Program-made: the position numbers and the translations under genes | Assembly (NCBI RefSeq): GCF_020181615.1 | Contig: NZ_CP084029.1 | Span: 2,190,557-2,254,556 of the forward strand | Direction of reading: 5' to 3' | Length of the DNA stretch: 64,000 bases | From: [Mycobacterium] crassicus | GTDB taxonomy: Bacteria; Actinomycetota; Actinomycetes; Mycobacteriales; Mycobacteriaceae | Part shown: positions 37,082 through 46,267 of the stretch, piece after piece | How the letters are laid out: each line of letters starts with the position of its first letter | Position numbering within the stretch: the stretch's first letter is position 1 | Notes under the pieces: model-generated | The model's database searches: none | Seen by the model: the letters and a program-made list of their open reading frames with translations, nothing else | What the model was told of the DNA's origin: nothing

Positions 37082-38089
37082 GTGACTCAAGAAATGTCGG
37101 ATAGCTGCCCGGCGGCCAGCGACGTGGAGATGGCTTCGGGCTGTCCGGTGAGCGCCGGTGGCTATGACGGACCTCTGGTCCCGCTCGGCCCCGATTCGCT
37201 GACGTGGAAGTACTTCGGTCAATGGACGGGTCTGTTCCAGGGGACCTGGGCGGGCTCGATGCAGAACATGCACCCGCAACTGGGTGCCGCGGTGAAAGAG
37301 CACTCGATCTTCTTCATGGAGCGCATCCCGCGCCTGATGCGGTCGATCTACCCGATCGGCGGGGTGGTGTTCGACGGTTACCGCGCCCCGCAGACCGGCG
37401 CCGAGGTCCGCGATTACCACATCGGAATCAAGGGCGTCGACGAACAGGGGCGCCGGTACAGCGCGCTGAACCCCGAGGTCTTCTACTGGGCACACGCGAC
37501 GTTCTTCAAGTCGACTCTGCTGGCCGCGGAGAAATTCGCCGGCGGGCTGACCGAGGCCGACAAGCGGCAACTCTTCGACGAGCACGTCCAGTGGTATCGC
37601 ATGTACGGCATGAGCATGCGCCCGGTACCCAAGACCTGGGAAGAGTTCGAAACATACTGGGATCACATGTGCCGCAACGTACTTGAGAACAACTGGGCGG
37701 CCCGTGAGGTCATGGATCTGTCGACCATGCCCAAACACCCTTCATTGGAATGGATTCCGGATTGGTTGTGGGCGCAGAACCTCAAGGTCATGCAGCGCTT
37801 CCTGACGTTCATGACGGTGGCGCTCTATGACCCGCCGGTGCGGGAACTCATGGGCTACACCTGGTCGCCGCGCCAGGAACGGGTGCACGGGTATCTCTGT
37901 CAGGCGATCACGCTCGTCTCCAAGTACGGCCCCAAACGCGCATTGATGCATCCGCGCAAGCGTTCGGCATTGGATCGGGCCTCGGGCCGCCTTCCGGTGG
38001 ACGCACCCCTGGTGCAGACCCCGGCGCGCAACCTGCCGCCGGTTCAGTACCGCAATGACCCCCAGTTCTACTGCCCGAAAGTCAACTGA
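37082..38089 (+). CDS. MpaB-type oxygenase (DUF2236 family)
   Basis: A 335-residue protein of the ER-bound/MpaB oxygenase family, which includes rubber-cleaving Lcp and tetracycline- or mycophenolate-pathway oxygenases. Family hallmarks seen are the N-terminal GPDSLTWKYFGQW, HPQLGAAVKEHS, FYWAHATFFKS and a Tyr/Arg-rich WYRMYGMSMRPVP; heme or iron ligation by His is expected from the family. Start GTG 37082 has GGGAG 9 bases upstream; an ATG at 37040 in the same frame lacks one. Substrate unknown. Mycobacteria carry several paralogues. Confidence 0.82.
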   Translation: MTQEMSDSCPAASDVEMASGCPVSAGGYDGPLVPLGPDSLTWKYFGQWTGLFQGTWAGSMQNMHPQLGAAVKEHSIFFMERIPRLMRSIYPIGGVVFDGYRAPQTGAEVRDYHIGIKGVDEQGRRYSALNPEVFYWAHATFFKSTLLAAEKFAGGLTEADKRQLFDEHVQWYRMYGMSMRPVPKTWEEFETYWDHMCRNVLENNWAAREVMDLSTMPKHPSLEWIPDWLWAQNLKVMQRFLTFMTVALYDPPVRELMGYTWSPRQERVHGYLCQAITLVSKYGPKRALMHPRKRSALDRASGRLPVDAPLVQTPARNLPPVQYRNDPQFYCPKVN

Positions 38090-38096
38090 ACCGGCC

Positions 38097-38492
38097 TCAG
38101 TCCAGGTTGGCGAGGGCCTTGCGGGCGGCTTCGAGCTCGGCCTCGAGGGCGGCGACCCGAGCGGCCTGCTGGGAACGCGCCTCGTCCATCAACGCCTCGA
38201 TCGGCGTGAACAGCTCCTCGTGCAGCTCCTTGGCGGCACGCGACACGGCGGCGGCCGCGACGGCGACGTCGCGGACCAGATACGTATTGCCCTGCTTGAT
38301 CTCGGCGCGCCACTCGCCGTCGGCGGTGCCGGCAACGGTGAGGGTCAATTCGAAAGTCTTGGCCTTCTTGCCGACCGCCTTCTTGGCCGGGGTTTTCGGT
38401 TCCGGGGCGCTCGCCTCCGGGGCGGCAGGTGCCACGCTGGGGGCGTAGTCGGTGGCGGGCGGGGCTTCGGCGGCGAAAGCGGGTGCGGTCAT
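38097..38492 (-). CDS. Hypothetical protein with Ala/Pro-rich head and coiled-coil tail
   Basis: A 131-residue protein. Residues 1-45 are Ala/Pro/Lys-rich and probably disordered (ends KKAVGKKAKT), 46-75 form a short beta region (FELTLTVAGTADGEW, then YLVRDVAVA), and 85-131 a charged coiled coil (EARSQQAARVAALEAELEAA). No signal peptide or membrane segment. Found in this general form in other mycobacteria, but I do not know a function. It converges with the DUF2236 gene, 7 bases between stops. Confidence 0.7.
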   Translation of the reverse strand: MTAPAFAAEAPPATDYAPSVAPAAPEASAPEPKTPAKKAVGKKAKTFELTLTVAGTADGEWRAEIKQGNTYLVRDVAVAAAAVSRAAKELHEELFTPIEALMDEARSQQAARVAALEAELEAARKALANLD

Positions 38493-38610
38493 GGTCGCGG
38501 AGAACTCCTTGTTGTGTCATCGTCGCCCGCGGGAAGGCGGGCGCGCCTCGACACGCATTAGAACACACGTTCGACAATCCGGGTGACGAACACACCGAGT
38601 CTTGTGCACC

Positions 38611-39294
38611 TCAGTCCGGCGGGGCCGGCGTCATCGAGGTGATGAAGTACGTCTCTCTCCCGGTCGGGTAGCCGCCGCCATCGGTGGCGATATGCACGTG
38701 GTCGTAGTGGTTGGCGGTTTCATTGCCGTAGTCCGAGGTCCAGTTACCGCCGCCGACGCCGGGGTAGATCTTCTGCCGCCAGATCACATGGTTGACGCCC
38801 CAGCGCTTGGCGTTGGCCAGGGCGTATCCGGCGACCTGATCACCCAACAGGATGCCGGCCTCGCTGTGGTAGTCCGGGATCATCACGTCGATGGCCAGCC
38901 CCTCGGGATGCCACCTGAGCGGGTCCTGGCGATACCCGTAGATGGTCTTGATCTCCTGGAACAGCACACCGATGGTGCGGGCCGCCCAAATGGTCTTGAC
39001 CTGCAGTCCGCTCTCCGGCGTCACCCCGGTGGGCAGCGGGAACGTGAACTGTTGGCCTTCGCTGGGCATGGGCACGTTGGCCGCCAGCGCGGCGACCTCG
39101 GCGGGATCGGCGATGCGCACTCCGCCGGCGGGTGGTGGCGGCGGTGCAGCAGGTGGTGCCGCCTTGGTGGTCTCGGTGGGCTTGGGCACCGTGTCGTTGG
39201 AACTCTGGGCGTAGATCAGCGCCGCGGAGACCGTCAGCGACGCCACGATGGCGAGGCCGCGACCGACATACCGGGCGATCTTCCCCCTGCTCAC
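38611..39294 (-). CDS. Membrane-anchored protein with ARB-07466/M15-like metal-binding domain
   Basis: A 227-residue protein with an N-terminal anchor (about 10-30, GLAIVASLTVSAALIYA), a Pro-rich linker (about 38-60, PPAAPPPPPAGG) and an outer domain. The domain carries HPEGLAIDVMIPD and a late NHYDHVHIAT, the His/Asp pattern of M15-type zinc peptidases and of the ARB-07466-like family. A role in peptidoglycan or peptide cleavage is possible but unproven. GTG 39294 has AAGGTG upstream; a longer start would add a non-conserved 28 residues. It lies downstream of the malic enzyme gene, 47 bases from that gene's end. Confidence 0.72.
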   Translation of the reverse strand: MSRGKIARYVGRGLAIVASLTVSAALIYAQSSNDTVPKPTETTKAAPPAAPPPPPAGGVRIADPAEVAALAANVPMPSEGQQFTFPLPTGVTPESGLQVKTIWAARTIGVLFQEIKTIYGYRQDPLRWHPEGLAIDVMIPDYHSEAGILLGDQVAGYALANAKRWGVNHVIWRQKIYPGVGGGNWTSDYGNETANHYDHVHIATDGGGYPTGRETYFITSMTPAPPD

Positions 39295-39341
39295 CAGATG
39301 CACCTTAGTGAACTGACCTCGGAGATTGCTGGACCGGTGGA

Positions 39342-40994
39342 CTAGATCGGCTGTTGAGCCGCATACTCCGGGCTCCACCGGGTCCGCTGGACGGCGGCCG
39401 CCAGTTGCTCCGGGGAGGCCGCCGGCGCGACCCCATCGCGTACGGCCTGGATCGCCACCGCGGTCGCTATGCGAGTGGTGATCTCCGGCAGGTCGGCGAA
39501 CGCCGGCAGCAACGGCTGATCCGGGTCGGTCAGCGCGGGGGAGGCGTCACCGAGGGCGGTGGCGGCCGCCCGCATCATCGCGTCGGTGACTCGGCTGGCG
39601 CGGGCGGCGGTCACCGCCAGCCCGATCGCCGGGAAGATATAGACGTTGTTGCACTGCGCGACGGCAAGGGTGCGCTCGCCTCGCCGAATCGGAGCGAACG
39701 GCGAACCGGTGGCGATCAGCGCGCGCCCGTCGGTCCACTCGTCGAGCTCGCGCGGGTGTGCCTCCGCGTGGCTGGTGGGGTTGGACAGCGGGAAGATGAT
39801 CGGGCGCTCGGTCTTGGCCGCCAGTTCGCGGATGATCTCCTCGGTGAAGGCGCCGGACGCCGTCGACAGCCCCAGCAGGATTCCGACATCGATGTGGTGC
39901 ACCACATCGGCCAGTCCTCGGCCGTCCCAGCCGGCCACCCGAGACGCGGGCTGGGCGAAGCGACGTTGACTGTCCGACAGATCATCGCGGTCATCGGTCA
40001 ACAGTCCGTCGGCGTCGATCGCCCAGATCCGTTCGACGGCTTCGGCATCGGTCAGCCCTTCGGCCACCATCGCCTGGCGCACCATCTCCAGCACACCGAT
40101 GCCCGCCGAGCCGGCACCGAACATCACCACCTGTTGGGCCGACAGCGGACGGTCGGCGACACGCACCGCACCGTGCAGAGCACCGAGGGTGACGGCCGCT
40201 GTGCCCTGAATATCGTCGTTGAACGTCAGCAGTCGATCGCGGTAGCGCTCCAGCAGTGGCAGGGCATGCACGGTGGCGAAGTCCTCCCACTGCAGCAGCA
40301 CATCGGGCAGTTCCGCGCGCAACACGGCGACGAAATCGTCGACGAAGGCGTAGTAGTCGTCGTCGGCGATCCGGCGGTGGCGCCAGCCGAGGTATTGCGG
40401 GTCGTCGAGCAGCGCGGCGTTGTCGGTGCCGACGTCGAGGATGATCGGCAGGGTGCGGGCCGGGGCGATGCCGCCGATAAGGGTGTACAGCGACAGTTTT
40501 CCGATCGGGATGCCCATGCCGCCGATGCCCTGGTCGCCCAGGCCCAGGATGCGTTGCCCGTCGGTGACGACGATGACGTCCACCTGCTGTTCGCTCCGGT
40601 TACCGAGGACCTCCCGCAGCCGATCCCGATCCGGGTACGACACGTACAGCCCCCGCGGTCGCCGATAGATCTGGCTGAACTTCCGGCATGCCTCACCGAC
40701 CGTGGGCGTGTAGACGATCGGCAGCATCTCCTCGATGTGTTCGCTCAGCAGATGGTAGAACAAGGTCTCATTGCGGTCCTGCAGTGCTCGCAGGTAGATG
40801 TGCTTGTCCAGATCGTCACGGCGGGTGGAGAATTCGATGTAGGAATGCGCGGCCTGTTCGGCGATGGTCTTGACCGCCCACGGCAGCAGCCCCAACATTC
40901 CGAGCCGCCGCCGCTCGTCATGGGTGAACGCGGTGCCCTTGGTGGTCAGGGGATCGAACAGCAGATCTTGTCCGAGCCGTTCCGGGTTGGTCAT
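39342..40994 (-). CDS. mez: NAD(P)-dependent malic enzyme
   Basis: A 550-residue malic enzyme that decarboxylates malate to pyruvate. Seen are the YTPTVGEACRKFSQIYRRPR substrate motif, VTDGQRILGLGDQGIGGMGI, metal-binding FNDDIQGTAAV and nucleotide-binding VMFGAGSAGIGVLEM. M. tuberculosis Mez (Rv2332) is of nearly the same length when translation begins at ATG 40994 (MTNPERLGQDLLF); a start 20 codons earlier lacks support. It serves anaplerosis and supply of reducing power for lipid synthesis. Confidence 0.95.
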   Translation of the reverse strand: MTNPERLGQDLLFDPLTTKGTAFTHDERRRLGMLGLLPWAVKTIAEQAAHSYIEFSTRRDDLDKHIYLRALQDRNETLFYHLLSEHIEEMLPIVYTPTVGEACRKFSQIYRRPRGLYVSYPDRDRLREVLGNRSEQQVDVIVVTDGQRILGLGDQGIGGMGIPIGKLSLYTLIGGIAPARTLPIILDVGTDNAALLDDPQYLGWRHRRIADDDYYAFVDDFVAVLRAELPDVLLQWEDFATVHALPLLERYRDRLLTFNDDIQGTAAVTLGALHGAVRVADRPLSAQQVVMFGAGSAGIGVLEMVRQAMVAEGLTDAEAVERIWAIDADGLLTDDRDDLSDSQRRFAQPASRVAGWDGRGLADVVHHIDVGILLGLSTASGAFTEEIIRELAAKTERPIIFPLSNPTSHAEAHPRELDEWTDGRALIATGSPFAPIRRGERTLAVAQCNNVYIFPAIGLAVTAARASRVTDAMMRAAATALGDASPALTDPDQPLLPAFADLPEITTRIATAVAIQAVRDGVAPAASPEQLAAAVQRTRWSPEYAAQQPI

Positions 40995-41022
40995 CGCTTC
41001 GCCCCATTCATCTCGAGCACCG

Positions 41023-42282
41023 TCACCGCAACTGCCGGCCGCTGACGTAGACATGCTCGATGTTGCGGTCGTCGCCGCAGTAGATGAGCTTCTCGATGCG
41101 TTGCGACAACGTCATGCGCCTGTAGTGCATCCACATCGAGTCGTCGGCGACGAGCGCGTCGAACGCGTAACCGGGCTCGAAGCTGCCGACCTTGCCGAAG
41201 AAACTACCGCCGCCCTTGGTCGCACAATAGAAGGCCTCGGGGGCCAGCACCGGCCGCGAAGTCCGGTCGGTGAGGTAGCACATCGCCCCGGATTGGATTG
41301 CGCCGATGATGTTCTGGAACATGTTGAGCGCATGGCCGGCCGAGATGTCACTGCCGAGACCGACCCGGATGCCCATATCGTGATACTCGGCCAGCGGCAT
41401 CACCCCGCTGAGCAGGTTCAGATTCGAGTGCGGACAGTGCGCGACCAGGATGCCGGTGTCGCGGATCACCTGCTTCTCGCGGTCATTCAGGTGAATCGCG
41501 TGGGCTACAACGGTGTTCGATGCCTTCATCAGGCCGGCGTGCTGGTAGGTGTCGACGAAGTCCATGCAGTCCGGATAGATCTGCAGGGTCACCTCGACCT
41601 CGGTGCGATTCTCCGCCAGGTGCATGTGGCAGGGAATGTCGAACTCGGCCGCCTGCTGCGCCAGGCCGGCCATCAGTTCGCGGGAACAGACCATGCTGAC
41701 GCTGGGTGCGATCGCCGGAGTGATCAACGGAGACTTACCCAGGGTCTGCTTGAGGAACAGCCGGGAATCGGCGAGCTCCTGGGCGGTGTCCTCCCGACAA
41801 TCCTCGGGCGTGTTCTGGTCCCGGGAAACCTTGGCCACACACGCTCTCAAGCCCGCCGCGATGAGTTTGTCCACCAGCACCCCGGTGCTCTCGGCGTGCA
41901 TGCTGCCCATCACGATCGAGCTCGTGATGCCGTTGCGCAGCAGGGATTCGACGAACTGGCGGTAGACCGAGTCGGCGTACTCCGGGTCGCGCAGCGCAGC
42001 CTCCTGGGGAAAGGTCAGTGTGTGCAGCCAGTCGATCAACTCCGTGCTGCCCTGCAGTCCGGTGATCGGCAGTTGGCAGGCGTGGACGTGCGCATCGGTG
42101 AAACCGGGCAGCAGCAACCGGTCGCCATGATCGGTGACCGGTTTGCCGGCATACCGGTCCGCTAGTTCTGGAAGACATTCGACGACGACACCGTTGTCGC
42201 CGACTACGACGTAGCCGTTCGCCAGCGTGACGAAGTCCTGCGGCGTCGGGGTGAACACGATGTTGCCGCGATGGATCTGCAC
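41023..42282 (-). CDS. Amidohydrolase of the guanine deaminase type
   Basis: A 419-residue metal-dependent amidohydrolase. The metal-binding PGFTDAHVHACQLP, the HLAENRTEVE and VVAHAIHL motifs, HCPHSNLNLLSG and GLGSDISAGH match guanine deaminase and the ATZ/TRZ group; the tail ATKGGGSFFGKVGSFEPGY resembles GuaD especially. Deamination of guanine to xanthine is the leading guess. GTG 42282 is preceded by GAGGAG with 6-base spacing. The LLM flavoprotein gene ends 11 bases upstream on the same strand, so the two may be linked in purine or N-heterocycle breakdown. Confidence 0.8.
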   Translation of the reverse strand: MQIHRGNIVFTPTPQDFVTLANGYVVVGDNGVVVECLPELADRYAGKPVTDHGDRLLLPGFTDAHVHACQLPITGLQGSTELIDWLHTLTFPQEAALRDPEYADSVYRQFVESLLRNGITSSIVMGSMHAESTGVLVDKLIAAGLRACVAKVSRDQNTPEDCREDTAQELADSRLFLKQTLGKSPLITPAIAPSVSMVCSRELMAGLAQQAAEFDIPCHMHLAENRTEVEVTLQIYPDCMDFVDTYQHAGLMKASNTVVAHAIHLNDREKQVIRDTGILVAHCPHSNLNLLSGVMPLAEYHDMGIRVGLGSDISAGHALNMFQNIIGAIQSGAMCYLTDRTSRPVLAPEAFYCATKGGGSFFGKVGSFEPGYAFDALVADDSMWMHYRRMTLSQRIEKLIYCGDDRNIEHVYVSGRQLR

Positions 42283-42292
42283 GCCGGTCTCC

Positions 42293-43099
42293 TCAGCTGT
42301 TGGTGTGGTGCGGTGCGCCCTGCTCGATGACCTGCAAGACCTTCTCGGGGGAGTCGCCCGGCCAGAATTCCGCCACCGCCCAGGTGGCACCCGCCGCCCG
42401 CAGGCGATCGAGATCGGTGTCGGCACGCATGGCCACCGCGATGTCGAATCCGTCCAGATCGCCCCGGACCGCCCGGACGGTGTCGGCGATACGCGCGATC
42501 CCCGCGGTGTCCATCCCCAACGGAAAGATCCCGTCGTAGCGGGCGGCGCGCTCGATCGGGGTGCCGGCGGTGCGGTTGGTGCCGAACCACACGGGTATCC
42601 GCGGTCGTTGAACCGGGCCGGGGGTGATGTGGATGCCGTCCACGACGACCGCGCCACGGTGAGTGACCGTATCTCCGGACCACAACGCGGTCAGCGCGGC
42701 GGCGCCCTCGTCGAGTACCTGCGCAAGCCGGCGCGGGTCGCCGTCATCGCCGAAGGCCGAATACTCGCGCCAGACATCACGGCCGGTGCCCAGGCCCAGA
42801 ATCAGCCGGCCACCGCTGAGCCGATCCAACGTGACCGTCTCGCGCGCCAGGTTGATCACCCGGCGCCGGGGCAGCGGGGTCACCATCGGGCCCAGCCTGA
42901 TCCGTTCGGTCGACGTGGCCGCCGCGGCCAGGGTGATCCACGGATCGGCGATATCCCATTCACCGGCAACCGGACTCAGCACATGATCCCAGACGAACAA
43001 CCCGTCCCAGCCGTTCTGCTCGGCGGCGCAGGCTATGTCGGCGATCGCACGCGGGTCAGCCAGCGTGCCGAACAGGGGCACGTGGATCGCGTGGCGCAT
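42293..43099 (-). CDS. LLM-class flavin-dependent oxidoreductase
   Basis: A 268-residue luciferase-like monooxygenase-fold protein, probably F420- or FMN-dependent (FVWDHVLSP, RIRLGPMVTPLPRRR, LDRLSGGRLILGLGTG). The barrel is shorter than the usual ~300 residues. It is first in a two-gene unit with the amidohydrolase. Substrate and choice of cofactor are unknown; F420 is common in mycobacterial members. Confidence 0.85.
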   Translation of the reverse strand: MRHAIHVPLFGTLADPRAIADIACAAEQNGWDGLFVWDHVLSPVAGEWDIADPWITLAAAATSTERIRLGPMVTPLPRRRVINLARETVTLDRLSGGRLILGLGTGRDVWREYSAFGDDGDPRRLAQVLDEGAAALTALWSGDTVTHRGAVVVDGIHITPGPVQRPRIPVWFGTNRTAGTPIERAARYDGIFPLGMDTAGIARIADTVRAVRGDLDGFDIAVAMRADTDLDRLRAAGATWAVAEFWPGDSPEKVLQVIEQGAPHHTNS

Positions 43100-43125
43100 G
43101 CCGCAATCTTAGCGGCGAAACGCCT

Positions 43126-43437
43126 TTAGGCGCCGGGGCAGATTTCCTGTCGGGCGGCCTCGGCGATCAAGGAGAACTGCGGCCACGCCGGATAATTCGG
43201 CTGCTGGGCTTCCACGCTCCGGCCGACGCGCAGGTTCTCACAGATCATGTGCCCGAGCGCCCGCACGCTGGGCTCCAAAATGGGTTCGTCACCCGCGTAG
43301 CGGGCGGTGTAGCCGTGGGAATTGAGGTACTTCATGAAGCCGGCATCGTCGGCGTGCGCCGGGGCAGCGCCCACCAGGGTGCCGGCCGCGACGACGGCGG
43401 CGACCACAGACGAGGCGGACCGAGCGACCCAATTCAT
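43126..43437 (-). CDS. DUF732-type small exported protein
   Basis: A 103-residue protein with signal peptide (about 1-28, SSVVAAVVAAGTLVGAAPAHA) and a DUF732 domain: DAGFMKYLNSHGY, LGHMICENLR and an AARQEICPG end, with two Cys placed for a disulfide. ATG 43437 precedes the hydrophobic segment directly, so the open frame further upstream is not used. DUF732 proteins are abundant in mycobacteria and of unknown function. It diverges from the second DUF732-like gene. Confidence 0.82.
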   Translation of the reverse strand: MNWVARSASSVVAAVVAAGTLVGAAPAHADDAGFMKYLNSHGYTARYAGDEPILEPSVRALGHMICENLRVGRSVEAQQPNYPAWPQFSLIAEAARQEICPGA

Positions 43438-43562
43438 ACCGGCGATGCTACGGCGGACACCGGCGGTGCCGGATGACCGGTTCGGATCGGACGCCGGTAA
43501 GACCCGCGGCACAGGCCGGACAGCTGCTAGCGTCAGCGGCGAAAAAGAGAAAGGCGCTGGAT

Positions 43563-43958
43563 GTGAAATCAACCGCCCTGGCCGCGACCCTGGCCGCGAG
43601 TGTGCTGGCCGGGCTCATCGGTGCCGCGTCATCTGCGCACGCCGACCCGCTGAATCCGCGGGATCCCGACTACTGCGGCAACAGCCCGGACATCCTGCTG
43701 TGCAACGACCAGAAGTCGACCTACCCCAGCCCGGCCGAGATGGCCTACCTCAACTCCATCCGCGGGATGTTCCCTCCCGGCAGCGAAGCGCGACGGCTGG
43801 CCGCCGGCCGGACCGCCTGCCTGGAGTTCCCGAAGTATCCGACCAGCCTGATCGTCGAGCAGGTCACGGCCTATCTGCAGATCGCCAAACCGACCGCCGG
43901 AAACGTCGTCGACGCGGCGCACTCGAACATCTGTCCCTCGGTGCAGCGGCAGGGCTGA
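43563..43958 (+). CDS. DUF732-like small exported protein
   Basis: A 131-residue protein with a signal peptide (about 1-25, TALAATLAASVLAGLIGAAS, then AHA). The mature part has Cys in DYCGNSPDILLCN, RTACLEF and SNICPSVQ and a helical segment like DUF732 proteins. GTG 43563 follows AAAGG; an ATG 30 codons earlier would put a charged stretch before the signal. It is divergent from the other DUF732 gene, which suggests an old duplication. Confidence 0.75.
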   Translation: MKSTALAATLAASVLAGLIGAASSAHADPLNPRDPDYCGNSPDILLCNDQKSTYPSPAEMAYLNSIRGMFPPGSEARRLAAGRTACLEFPKYPTSLIVEQVTAYLQIAKPTAGNVVDAAHSNICPSVQRQG

Positions 43959-43964
43959 GCCGAC

Positions 43965-45617
43965 TCACTGCTTAAGCCGCAGCCCGTCGCGGATCGCGGC
44001 CTGGGCTGCCACGTCGCACTCGTTGTATCTGAGGCACCATTGGCGCGCGGTCTCGGCGTCCGGTCCCTGGCCCCGGGCGCTCTCGATCACGGTCTGCGAT
44101 GCCAGGCCTCCCGGTTCGTCGACCTCCCAATGGAAGTCGAAGTACCCGGCGACAAGTTTGATGGACGACCCGGTCCGGGCGAAATACGTGGCGTCGAACC
44201 ACTTCCGCAGGTCGTAGGTGAGTCCGTCGAGGGCTTCGACGACATCGGCGAACTTGGCCGTGAACGAAGTCTCGGGGTGGTGCCAGTGGAAGACCTGAAG
44301 GGTCTTGCCCTCCCGTTCCGCCCGACCGCGTAATCCCCTTATACGGGAGCTGAATTCGGAGGCAAGCGCGGCTTCGCCGACGTCGTCGAGCGGATCGAAG
44401 GACACCACCGGGTCATAGCGCGCGGTGGTGTCGTCCTGGCCGTCGCGGATACGCAGACCCCACTGATAGACCCGCCGGTCGCCGTCCCACTCGATATCGA
44501 AGTCGACCTCGATATCGGCGCAGGGAACCATCGGCCGGTCCGGCCCGCGCTGCTCGAAATCCACTCCGGCAGCAGTCATCCGGGCGCGACTGATGGCTTT
44601 GGCCAGCCGGTCTTGCGGCTTCTGGGTGCCGACCGACTGGATGCGAAATGCCTCGACGTGAGTGTCGGCGTCGACCTCGGCCAGCTGCGCGACGCTCAAC
44701 TCTGCGCCGTCGCCGCACTGCTGATACAGGTACTGCCACTCCCGGACATTGAGATGGCCGGCCTCGATGGCGAACGATGCGTCGTCCGCGCGGACCGTCG
44801 TCATGCAGTAGTCGAACCAGTCGCACGTGTTGCAGGCGTCGATTCGATAGGGCCGCACCAGTTCCCGCCCGGATGCTGCGGCTTGGGCGACTTCGAGCCG
44901 GAAGGCGAACTCGTGGTCGTAATACTCCAGAATGGTGCGCTTCGTGCGGTGCGACGGATCGCCGTCGGAATAGGTGGTGATGGTCTCGGTGTCGAGGTCG
45001 TACCAGGTGATGCCGTGTTCCTCGCCGATGATCTCGGTCAGGTCCGAGGTGCCGATGATCCCGCCGCGGTGCGTGCCGGGGTGAAATCCCAGCTCGTGCA
45101 GCATCCGGGTGTAGTGCGCCAGTTGCATGGCATCGTCGCGCCAACTCGGTCCGTGATTGCTGTATCCGGGGCGGGCCAACACCTGATCCGGTGCCGACAG
45201 CGCGGACACCTCGGTCTGCCCTCGTTTGGAGACGGCCTGGGTGCGGTGGCCCTTGATGTCGACCGGCAGGTAGCCGGCCCCGACCCGAATCAGCACATCG
45301 GGTTGGCCGGATCGGCCACCGATATTCGGCAGCCACCCACCGGCGAGTACCGCGACACCGGCGTCCATCGCCTCGACCGTGCGCCGTTGCCGCTCGCGCA
45401 TGCCGGCAGCGGGATCGAGGATCAGCAGTTGTTCCGGGTCGCCGTAGGCGCTGCGGAGCTCGTCGAAGATGCCGGCCTCGAACGCGATCCCGGCCTCGCG
45501 CAACGCCACCAGTTCCGGTGGGGCCGGGGCCGGCGGCGGTGTTCCCGGAGCGAACCTGTTGTGAGTCACCCGGGCGCACCGTTTGGCCGCGTAACCGCCG
45601 AGCGTGACCGGTGCCAT
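43965..45617 (-). CDS. TM0106-type RecB-like nuclease with RNase H-like C-terminal domain (Rv2119-like)
   Basis: A 550-residue protein. The first ~270 residues form a RecB-type PD-(D/E)xK nuclease domain with YLPVDIKGHR as the D-x-K strand and a Cys cluster (CNTCDWFDYC near 283, plus an early KRCARV) of the kind that holds a 4Fe-4S cluster in AddB/Cas4 nucleases. The last ~190 residues (VEVDFDIEWDGDRRVYQWG, then FHWHHPETS) resemble the RNase H-like domain PF13482. ATG 45617 starts the conserved part. A DNA-repair role is inferred. The gene stands alone with no Cas genes nearby. Confidence 0.82.
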   Translation of the reverse strand: MAPVTLGGYAAKRCARVTHNRFAPGTPPPAPAPPELVALREAGIAFEAGIFDELRSAYGDPEQLLILDPAAGMRERQRRTVEAMDAGVAVLAGGWLPNIGGRSGQPDVLIRVGAGYLPVDIKGHRTQAVSKRGQTEVSALSAPDQVLARPGYSNHGPSWRDDAMQLAHYTRMLHELGFHPGTHRGGIIGTSDLTEIIGEEHGITWYDLDTETITTYSDGDPSHRTKRTILEYYDHEFAFRLEVAQAAASGRELVRPYRIDACNTCDWFDYCMTTVRADDASFAIEAGHLNVREWQYLYQQCGDGAELSVAQLAEVDADTHVEAFRIQSVGTQKPQDRLAKAISRARMTAAGVDFEQRGPDRPMVPCADIEVDFDIEWDGDRRVYQWGLRIRDGQDDTTARYDPVVSFDPLDDVGEAALASEFSSRIRGLRGRAEREGKTLQVFHWHHPETSFTAKFADVVEALDGLTYDLRKWFDATYFARTGSSIKLVAGYFDFHWEVDEPGGLASQTVIESARGQGPDAETARQWCLRYNECDVAAQAAIRDGLRLKQ

Positions 45618-45634
45618 GTCGATACCCGATCGAC

Positions 45635-46213
45635 CTAGGTTGTCGACCGTGCTGGGGCGGTGACGATCTCGCCGAGCAGCGCCGCAACGATCCCGAACGT
45701 GAAGTAGAGCGGAACCAGCCACGGGGCCACCCCGAACAGTGCGTCGGAATCGGCTGCGTAACGGAACTGTCCGGTGGCGGCGACCGCGATCTCGACGGCC
45801 GGGCCGACGACGGCGACCAGCACCGCGCCGACAATCGCCGCGCGATCGCCCAGTGCGCAATAGGTGATCGCGGCGAACGCACAGATCAACATCGTGACCG
45901 GAACCGCCGGCCCGGTGTGCAGCAGCGCGGTGACCACGTAACTGCCCAGGACGGCGGCGACGCCGGCAACGCCTTGACGGACCGTGACCCCGGTACGAAC
46001 GGAGGGGAGATGCAGCCGCAGCTCCGCCAGAATCACGGTGGCGGCGCCGACCATGATGGGAAAGTTGATCGGGCTGCTCCACACGAACGGCAACACGTGC
46101 GCCGCCGGCAGGTATTCGGTGGCTCCGGTGATCACGTGGGAGTGGTCACCGATCAGGCCCGCGGCAGCGCCCAACGTGAACAGCAACAGCATCGTCGACG
46201 GGCGTAGTCTCAC
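45635..46213 (-). CDS. Hypothetical multi-pass membrane protein
   Basis: A 192-residue hydrophobic protein with about five or six membrane segments (for example MLLLFTLGAAAGLIGD, FPIMVGAATVILAELRL, AAITYCALGDRAAIVGAVLV, FTFGIVAALLGEIV). HSHVITG after the first helix is a possible metal or proton site. No family recognised. Start is uncertain among GTG 46216, GTG 46213 and ATG 46192. It shares a short divergent region of about 50 bases with the methyltransferase gene, and precedes the nuclease gene by 17 bases on the same strand. Confidence 0.65.
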   Translation of the reverse strand: MRLRPSTMLLLFTLGAAAGLIGDHSHVITGATEYLPAAHVLPFVWSSPINFPIMVGAATVILAELRLHLPSVRTGVTVRQGVAGVAAVLGSYVVTALLHTGPAVPVTMLICAFAAITYCALGDRAAIVGAVLVAVVGPAVEIAVAATGQFRYAADSDALFGVAPWLVPLYFTFGIVAALLGEIVTAPARSTT

Positions 46214-46267
46214 CACGGCAGTATGCACGGGCAGGTACCGTCCAGCAGGTGACGGTGGCGCAACACG

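Noticed and set aside
43965..45617. RecB/Cas4-like nuclease as part of a CRISPR system
   Set aside because: No other cas gene and no repeat-spacer array occur in the window; it matches the stand-alone TM0106 type.
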